Source: Pycnococcus provasolii
Taxonomy: Eukaryota > Chlorophyta > Pseudoscourfieldiophyceae > Pseudoscourfieldiales > Pycnococcaceae
Direction of reading: 5' to 3'
Assembly: GCA_938743325.2 (NCBI GenBank)
Contig: OW568887.1
Location: forward strand, 310,001-374,000
DNA: 64,000 nucleotides
Part shown: positions 58,930 to 64,000 of the stretch, one piece after another
Layout: every line of letters begins with the position of its first letter
Position numbering within the stretch: position 1 is the first letter of the stretch
Notes under the pieces: model-generated
Told to the model about the DNA's origin: nothing
Database searches by the model: none
The model's input: only the letters and a program-made list of their open reading frames with translations
Program-made: the position numbers and the translations under genes

Positions 58930-59469
58930 TTAGGGGGGGCCAGTATTGCCATCATAGTCACGTGTCTCCACGAAGAGGAGAGACGAGTGTCACCAATCGT
59001 GACGCCAAATTGGCCAGCGGCGAGCTCCAAGGCGCGACAGGTGTGAGGTGAACCCCTAAACGGGATACGCCGAACTGCCAAAACCCCCAACAGGGAGGTA
59101 GGCGTGAGCCAAAAGTGTGGAGAAGTGGAGCTTAAGGAGTGGTTGTGAGTGTGTTTTGGTGTGGCGTATACACGTTCGTTGACATTGTGGAGCTCGTGTT
59201 TGGCGTGACTTGGTGTTCTTTGTTTATATAAAAACGTAAATACGGTGTGGTTGGTTAAGCTAGAGGTTAACGGAGAGGGAGAAGGACCTTAGAGGTGCTA
59301 GTTGTGGGCGCCATCGCAACGTCATCGAGGCGGGCGAACGGAGGGTAACAAGGAAACTGCAGGGTTGCAACTGTTACAGGCTCGGGCGCAAGCGTGGCAC
59401 GAAGGCCTGGACGGTGAGCGTAAGCTGCAGCACCTAGAGGGCAGCCAGCAGTAACCAGGGAGCCGAGAT

Positions 59470-59870
59470 CCCATCGTCGCAGCAGGCAGGTGGCTTCGCA
59501 GCAGGCAGGTGGCTGGCATTACAGTGCCTCAACGACAACGGGCAGCGGTGAGCGCAGCAGCAGGTGGCTGGTGATCACAGCAGCAAGCAGGTCGCAGCAG
59601 CAGGTGGCTTCGCAGCAGACAGGTGGCATCACAGTGCCTTGGTCAGCGGGCAGCGGTGACGAAGCAGCAGGTGGCTGTTGATCACGGCAGCAGGCAGGTG
59701 GCTTCGCAGCAGACAGGTGGCTTCGCAGCAGGCAGGTGGCATCACAGTGCCTTAGTCAGCGGGCAGCGGTGAGCGTAGCAGCAGGTGGCAGACGATCACG
59801 GCAGCAAGCAGGTCGCAGCAGGCAGGTGGCTTCGCAGCAGACAGGTGGCATCACAGTGCCTGAAAGGTTC
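59470..59870. repeat. Satellite-like GCAGCAGGCAGGTGGC repeats
   Basis: Short units GCAGCAGGCAGGTGGCTTC are nested in a higher-order repeat of about 110 bp. The anchor ACAGTGCC occurs at 59521, 59631, 59744 and 59853. The units also contain GATCAC and GGGCAGCGGTGA blocks. Confidence 0.88.
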
Positions 59871-59887
59871 AGGGTGGCATCGTGCGG

Positions 59888-60451
59888 TCACTGGTGTGAC
59901 CTGACATCCAGAACGGAATCAATCTCCGCGATCTTCTTGTTCAGTTCGTTGAAGTGAACCAGGGCGTCTCCGTCCGGGTCTAACGGTTTCCCGTCGTCTC
60001 CGCGCTCGACGTCCAGCTCTCCTTCGACGTAAGTCGCTAGATCCTCCACTCGGTCGTCTGTCTCCTGTTGCAGACTCAGCACTCCGAGTTCCAGGTATGC
60101 GCTGACACTCACAATCGATCGGAAAATCCACGCGTTGTGGGACGACGCGTGTCCCTGTTTAACTGATTCAGCCTCTAGGTGCTGAAGAACAGGATTCGAC
60201 GGCAAGGAAAGCAGGGTTGGCTTGCCGCGACGCAGAATCCCAGCCGTAGGTAGCGACTCCGCGTGGCGAGCGTCCGGGTAGATGGCAGGCACCACGTAAT
60301 CTAACGTGGGCTCGCCTCCGTCGTCGGCAGCCTTCTTGCCTTTCTGCTCAGCTTCTGCAGCTGCGCGGCGCTCCTGTGCGAGCGCAATCTCCAGCTGCAA
60401 TATTTCGCGACGAGCTTCCAGAACCTCGAGTTCGTTCGGCGCGTCAGCCAT
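59888..60451 (-). CDS. Orphan protein inside the 179-bp repeat pair
   Basis: 187 residues, not recognised. An N-terminal coiled coil (EVLEARREILQLEIALAQERRAAAEAEQ) precedes a globular part (YVVPAIYPDARH, PTLLSLPSNPVLQHLEAESVKQG, IFRSIVSVSAYLELGVLSLQQ) and an acidic tail. It lies between the two 179-bp direct repeats and next to satellite-like repeats, so it may be encoded by a mobile or duplicated element rather than be a host housekeeping gene. No reverse transcriptase, integrase or transposase was seen nearby. Confidence 0.6.
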   Translation of the reverse strand: MADAPNELEVLEARREILQLEIALAQERRAAAEAEQKGKKAADDGGEPTLDYVVPAIYPDARHAESLPTAGILRRGKPTLLSLPSNPVLQHLEAESVKQGHASSHNAWIFRSIVSVSAYLELGVLSLQQETDDRVEDLATYVEGELDVERGDDGKPLDPDGDALVHFNELNKKIAEIDSVLDVRSHQ

Positions 60452-60615
60452 TAATCAATCGATTAAGGATCTACACAGTAAACTTCCAATCGAAGATTGC
60501 TGATGTCTAGATCTAAGCGTAGATACTTAGACCGTTTCGGTGTACAAACTACGTCCCTCGAAGACGCGTCCGACGTGTGTTCGACCTCCCACTACTCGTG
60601 TGTAGTGCGGCTGTT

Positions 60616-60794
60616 AGGTTGTTTGCGAAGCAAGCAACCAACAGCAAGAGTGGATACGCGCGCGCAGCCCTAAGGGAGAGGCCACCCGAGGGTCTCGAGA
60701 GGGGCCGTGACCCTCCTGGCGGCCGCCCAGAACCAGCAGCGCGAGCGACTCCCCCCAATCAAAAACCCCAATTAAACAAGTAGAACTGAAGATT
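60616..60794. repeat. 179-bp direct repeat, right copy
   Basis: It matches 58751-58929. Its last bases GATT run straight into a (TTAGGG)n array. Confidence 0.92.
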
Positions 60795-60826
60795 AGGGTT
60801 AGGGTTAGGGTTAGGGTTAGGGTTAG
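60793..60826 (+). repeat. Interstitial (TTAGGG)n array fused to the right repeat
   Basis: About five and a half TTAGGG units begin within the final TT of the right 179-bp repeat. They end 88 bases before the ATG at 60914. Confidence 0.95.
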
Positions 60827-60913
60827 AATTCCACGCCCGATCCACATACTTAGGTCTGGCAAGTTCTCCCCATTATTATTATTCTTCTCCGGAGAGAGAT
60901 TATAATTCCCACC

Positions 60914-61477
60914 ATGTCGACTGGTACTTCCAGGAGTTTCATTGGGTTACTACTACGGTCTGTACGTCTTCGTCTGTACTCGTCATCGTCATCGGCTTCT
61001 TCTGCTTCTGCGTCTTCTTCTGCTTCTGCGTCTTCTTCTGCGTCCCAGGTTATTAGACCGCCGCCACCTAAGGGAAGACGGGGATCCCCGGCGATTAGTA
61101 GTACAGAGAAGCAACCAACGGGGGTCAATAACCTTGCAGGGGGAGACAAACGATCAAACGCACCAAACGCGTCTGCAGCGTCGTCGGCGCAAACACAAAC
61201 ACAACAACAAGCAGCTCCTGTTCCTGACGCGGAACTCGCTGGAGGGGGAGGGGCAGCCACAGCCTTTGCAGGGGCGGGGGCGGCGGCTTTCGCATCCGTG
61301 GGAGCTGTCGGCATCGCATTCGTCGGCGCATTCGGCGCGCTACAGATGGCGGCGTACGCAGCACAAACAACCGGCAGAACTACTTCGCCAACAAAAGCAC
61401 CTCCACCGCCTCCCCCACCTCCGCCACCGCCGCCGCCGCCGCCGCCTGTGCAAAAGTCGTGGTGGAAGTTTTGGTAG
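60914..61477 (+). CDS. Small Ala/Gly-rich protein with polyproline, unrecognised
   Basis: 187 residues from an ATG in ACCATGT context. A basic Arg/Ser/Leu-rich N-terminus (RSFIGLLLRSVRLRLYSSSSS) looks like a mitochondrial presequence. A hydrophobic Ala/Gly-rich stretch near 116-148 could form one or two membrane helices. A run of about seventeen prolines and the ending QKSWWKFW follow. Poly-Ser repeats come from a TCTGCTTCTGCG microsatellite. No family assigned. Confidence 0.6.
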   Translation: MSTGTSRSFIGLLLRSVRLRLYSSSSSASSASASSSASASSSASQVIRPPPPKGRRGSPAISSTEKQPTGVNNLAGGDKRSNAPNASAASSAQTQTQQQAAPVPDAELAGGGGAATAFAGAGAAAFASVGAVGIAFVGAFGALQMAAYAAQTTGRTTSPTKAPPPPPPPPPPPPPPPPVQKSWWKFW

Positions 61478-61642
61478 GCTGTTGATACAAACGCTTATTT
61501 GAAAAGTTTTGATTTGATTTATTGTTAGATTCGTTTTCAGATACACAGTTTCAGTTAGTAAACTTTCTCTCCCGCCGTTTTTCGTTTTTTGCAATCGTTT
61601 TCTAATTTTAAAAGAGAATATTTCGTAGAATGAACCACTTTC

Positions 61643-63025
61643 TCACGGTGCCGGTGCACCATATCTCGAAGCGGCGACATTTGTGCGCTTGTGCAGATGC
61701 TCGAGACTTGCGACGCGCTGCATCGACTCCGACCGCTCCATCTTCGTGCCAACCTTTTGGCGCGCTGTAACCTCAAAGGCACTCGACGGCTCACCCTCTG
61801 CATGGGTTGGGACAGCGGCAGCGGCAGCAGCAGCAGCGTCACCATCATCTTCCGCCGCCGCCGCCGCCGCCGCCACCTCTCCTGCTGTCACCGCTGCCGT
61901 TGTCGGATTTGGCGCCATCGAGGTATCATCAGCCTGAGGTTTGCTGGACGCCACACCTGGTGCTTGCACGGCATCTCTGTCCGTCGACGGTGTAGCCGAA
62001 GGTTGCGCAGCAGCCATCCCATTGGAAAGTCGCGGCGCTCCCATTGGGCCGTCCGCCGCAGGTGCTGCCGCCACGGCAGCAGGAGCGGGCCGCGCATTTT
62101 CCGATGGTTCTCTGCCTGCTCGCAGCGCGGCATTCTCCGCGAGCGCGTTGTTCAGCTGGGATTCCGCAGCCGCCAGACGCGACTCGAGCGTGCTCTTCTC
62201 GTGCTCCAGCATCGCAATCTGCCCCTCCAGTGTAGAGAGATGCTCCTGCTTCCGACGTCGGCTTCTGCGTGCAGACTCGCGGTTGCTGAGCATGCGTCGC
62301 TGCCTTCGCACGTCGACATTGCCGTCGGCATCCAGCTCGTCTTCCGTGTTCCCCGCCGAGTTGTCGCCATTGCTCACTGTTTGCCGTGGAGGTGGTGGCG
62401 GAGGCGCCCCTCCTCTCATTCGGTTCGCGGCTGCCATGCTGTGCGAGGGTGGTGGGGGAGGTGGAGGAGGCGACGGCGTTCCTGCCACCGTGGGGGCAGC
62501 ATTAACAGGCTCGGCGGTATTTGCAGCGCTCACGGCGAACTGCGCCATGGCAGCCGCGGCAGCCGCGGGGTGCTGCTGAAACATCTGCGGTGGCATACCA
62601 CCTGGTGCCCAGCCAGGGAAGCCTGCAAACTGAGCAGGGTGCACGCCTGGCGGTCCGTAGTACGAGGCGTGCGGCGGTGCCGCCCCTGGGTGCAAACCTC
62701 TTCCTGCAGCGGCGTTGGCGAACGCGGCGTATGCTGCCGCGGCGGCGTCACTCGGCGGTCCCGGCGGAGTTGGCGAGGCTGTCGCCGCCTGCTGCTGCGG
62801 TGGTGGCGGCGGCATTGTGCCCTGCGTGTGTGGTGCTGCCATAGCCTGGTTGGGCGGTGCGTTTCCCGTCATGGCTGCGAGGCCTGGGGGCACCTGTCCC
62901 GCCCCCGCGAGCGTTCCTAGCGACGGCACACGCTTGAGCCAGTCTTGGAACGCCGCTTCGCTGTCTGTGCGTCCCATGCGCCAGAGCTCGCCGACAATGT
63001 CGTCGACACTGTAGTTGCGATTCAT
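61643..63025 (-). CDS. bZIP transcription factor, plant group C-like
   Basis: 460 residues. The bZIP domain is at about 232-297: basic region RRQRRMLSNRESARRSRRRKQ followed by a leucine zipper (LSTLEGQIAMLEHEKSTLESRL). The N-R-E-S-A-R-R-S-R contacts are canonical, and the basic region is almost that of plant group C (Opaque2-like) bZIPs. The N-terminus (TDSEAAFQDWLKRVPS) resembles the SEWAFQxFL motif of the same group. Flanking regions are Ala/Pro-rich, with polyproline and polyalanine tracts. The C-terminal end (MERSESMQRVASLEHLHKRTNVAA) is basic and may be phosphorylated. Confidence 0.9.
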   Translation of the reverse strand: MNRNYSVDDIVGELWRMGRTDSEAAFQDWLKRVPSLGTLAGAGQVPPGLAAMTGNAPPNQAMAAPHTQGTMPPPPPQQQAATASPTPPGPPSDAAAAAYAAFANAAAGRGLHPGAAPPHASYYGPPGVHPAQFAGFPGWAPGGMPPQMFQQHPAAAAAAMAQFAVSAANTAEPVNAAPTVAGTPSPPPPPPPPSHSMAAANRMRGGAPPPPPPRQTVSNGDNSAGNTEDELDADGNVDVRRQRRMLSNRESARRSRRRKQEHLSTLEGQIAMLEHEKSTLESRLAAAESQLNNALAENAALRAGREPSENARPAPAAVAAAPAADGPMGAPRLSNGMAAAQPSATPSTDRDAVQAPGVASSKPQADDTSMAPNPTTAAVTAGEVAAAAAAAEDDGDAAAAAAAAVPTHAEGEPSSAFEVTARQKVGTKMERSESMQRVASLEHLHKRTNVAASRYGAPAP

Positions 63026-64000
63026 GTTCTTGAATGCTCACGAACGAAATGACTCACTCACGAAACGTGTGAAAGACGTTGATTGACGGAGAGAAACCTG
63101 AAGCAACGACGCTCTCCTTTCTTTCGCAAAGAAAAAAAGAAAAGAAAGAAAATCCAGCACAGGATGAAGAAAATCGGGACACACCACACCCAAAAAAGAA
63201 GAAAGATTTCTTTCAGAAAAAGCGAAGAAACACAAAGAAACACAAAGAAGTCTTTCAAGCCAAGAGAAAGTGAAGTCCTACCCAGATAAACTCCCGATGA
63301 ACTATGACAGATGTCTTCTTTGAGACAAAAAACAAACGCCAAAGAGGTTGCTGCTACAAGGCTGCTGCAAACTTAATGGCGAAACACAACACACGAAAAC
63401 TATGGCGCCTGCCTGCCTGATGACACCGTGGAGAGGGGCAATGGAGGGGGTTTCGTTGACGCGAAAAACCTGGGAAAAAGCCAGGTTTGCCCCTATAATA
63501 AAACAGAATATTCCGTAGGAAAAACTAAAAACCTTTCCTAGGGTGAATGGGGTGATGCATCGGGTGAGGTCGAGAAAAAGGCGAGCGATACTCTGGTTAT
63601 ATTTTCTAGCTTCTCTCTTTTTCCGAGACCGATCTGAAACTTTACCCTACCCTGCCTGGTGGGTAGACGCGTCCTGACGCTCGCGAAAAAGGACGACTCC
63701 TCAGGTGTCAGGAAAAACGAGATTAAAGATCCGCAGTTTGGAGGAAAAGGGAGTGGGAAATATGGTGCTGTAGCTGCTGCGTTCTTTTTTCTCTTTTTTT
63801 CTCTTTTTTTGGGAGGCATTGAAAAAAGGTTTTTTTTTGGCAGTTTGCAGTTTGCACCTTCGTTGTCGTAACCTCGTTGGGACCTCCTCGTTGTTGTGTT
63901 GTCTGTTGGTTAGGCTGGCATTCGTTCTCCTTCCCAAGCCACAACGGGCTACTTCCTACCAAGCAGCGTAGGGAGCGTTGAACCTAGCGTTGAAACACAA
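63026..64000. other. bZIP upstream region, no gene seen
   Basis: About 975 bases, A-rich and T-rich in turn, with AAAGAAA runs near 63125-63250 and TTTTTCTC runs near 63785-63835. Short frames here are low complexity and I do not support any. Confidence 0.5.

Larger units (their letters stand above)
58432..59887. other. Repeat-rich region around the left 179-bp repeat
   Basis: About 1.45 kb. It holds two copies of a 23-bp sequence (TTTAGGGGGGGCCAGTATTG plus a few bases) at about 58633 and 58928, the left 179-bp repeat, an AT-richer stretch near 59150-59260 and the satellite-like block. No gene was seen. Confidence 0.5.

Noticed and set aside
59470-59870. Possible CRISPR-like array
   Set aside because: Repeats are imperfect and nested, spacers are not unique and of constant length, and the context is eukaryotic.
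58751-60794. LTR retrotransposon
   Set aside because: The repeats lack TG...CA ends and no target duplication, reverse transcriptase or integrase was seen. It is kept as a direct-repeat element of unknown nature.
1-64000. Bacterial or organelle origin of the window
   Set aside because: Spliced genes with GT-AG introns, nuclear-type factors and transit peptides indicate a nuclear genome.
1-64000. tRNA or rRNA genes
   Set aside because: Reading the intergenic regions for T-loop motifs on both strands gave no candidate with a matching stem. A covariance-model scan would settle it.

Overview
The window reads as nuclear DNA of a small green alga, probably of prasinophyte grade (inference). The evidence is a set of plastid genes with transit-peptide-like N-termini (HCF136, CYP38, a bacterial-type UMP kinase, a plastid J-protein, an ARC3-like FtsZ relative) beside eukaryotic genes (GWT1/PIG-W, COA5, NIP7, ATG12, auxilin, a cGMP-kinase-type AGC kinase, R2R3-MYB, group C bZIP, SPX-RING, SRA-SET). 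Genes lie on both strands at about one per 2 kb. Most are intronless. Five carry one intron each (86, 94, 232, 263 and 487 nt), and these can be reconstructed from conserved protein sequence across GT-AG borders. No tRNA, rRNA, CRISPR or plasmid feature was seen.

Layout. 1-3000: the end of an unrecognised gene and a repeat protein built on a perfect 78-bp minisatellite. 3242-9024: secretory and glycan genes (GWT1, a 2-O-sulfotransferase-like protein, a GT77 glycosyltransferase) with mitochondrial bL27. 9079-21337: a large kinase with four cyclic-nucleotide domains, a WW/IQ protein, a plastid J-protein, a membrane protein, an auxilin with tandem DPF motifs, a Nudix hydrolase and COA5. 22350-32103: MYB, rhomboid, VAT1-like oxidoreductase and a giant ubiquitin-hydrolase-related protein. 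33817-37282: the intron-containing genes NIP7, ATG12 and a short thioredoxin. 37485-41661: a plastid block in which HCF136 and CYP38, both photosystem II assembly factors, are divergently paired, followed by plastid UMP kinase. 42198-57854: a Tudor-SRA-SET protein whose SET domain looks catalytically dead, a coiled-coil protein, a penicillin-binding-protein-4-type carboxypeptidase, a large NDPK-like protein, PLAC8, SPX-RING and the ARC3-like protein. 58111-63025: two small hypotheticals, a 179-bp direct repeat pair around an orphan ORF and satellite-like repeats, and a bZIP.

Two themes cross the window. First, short (TTAGGG)n arrays occur about a dozen times, almost always between start codons and the neighbouring gene, which suggests a telo-box-like promoter element or hot spots of telomeric insertion. 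Second, several genes point to plastid division and a possible plastid peptidoglycan (PBP4-type enzyme, ARC3-like FtsZ relative). Start codons were chosen as ATG. Several reading frames extend further upstream only through TTG, GTG or telomere-repeat codons.
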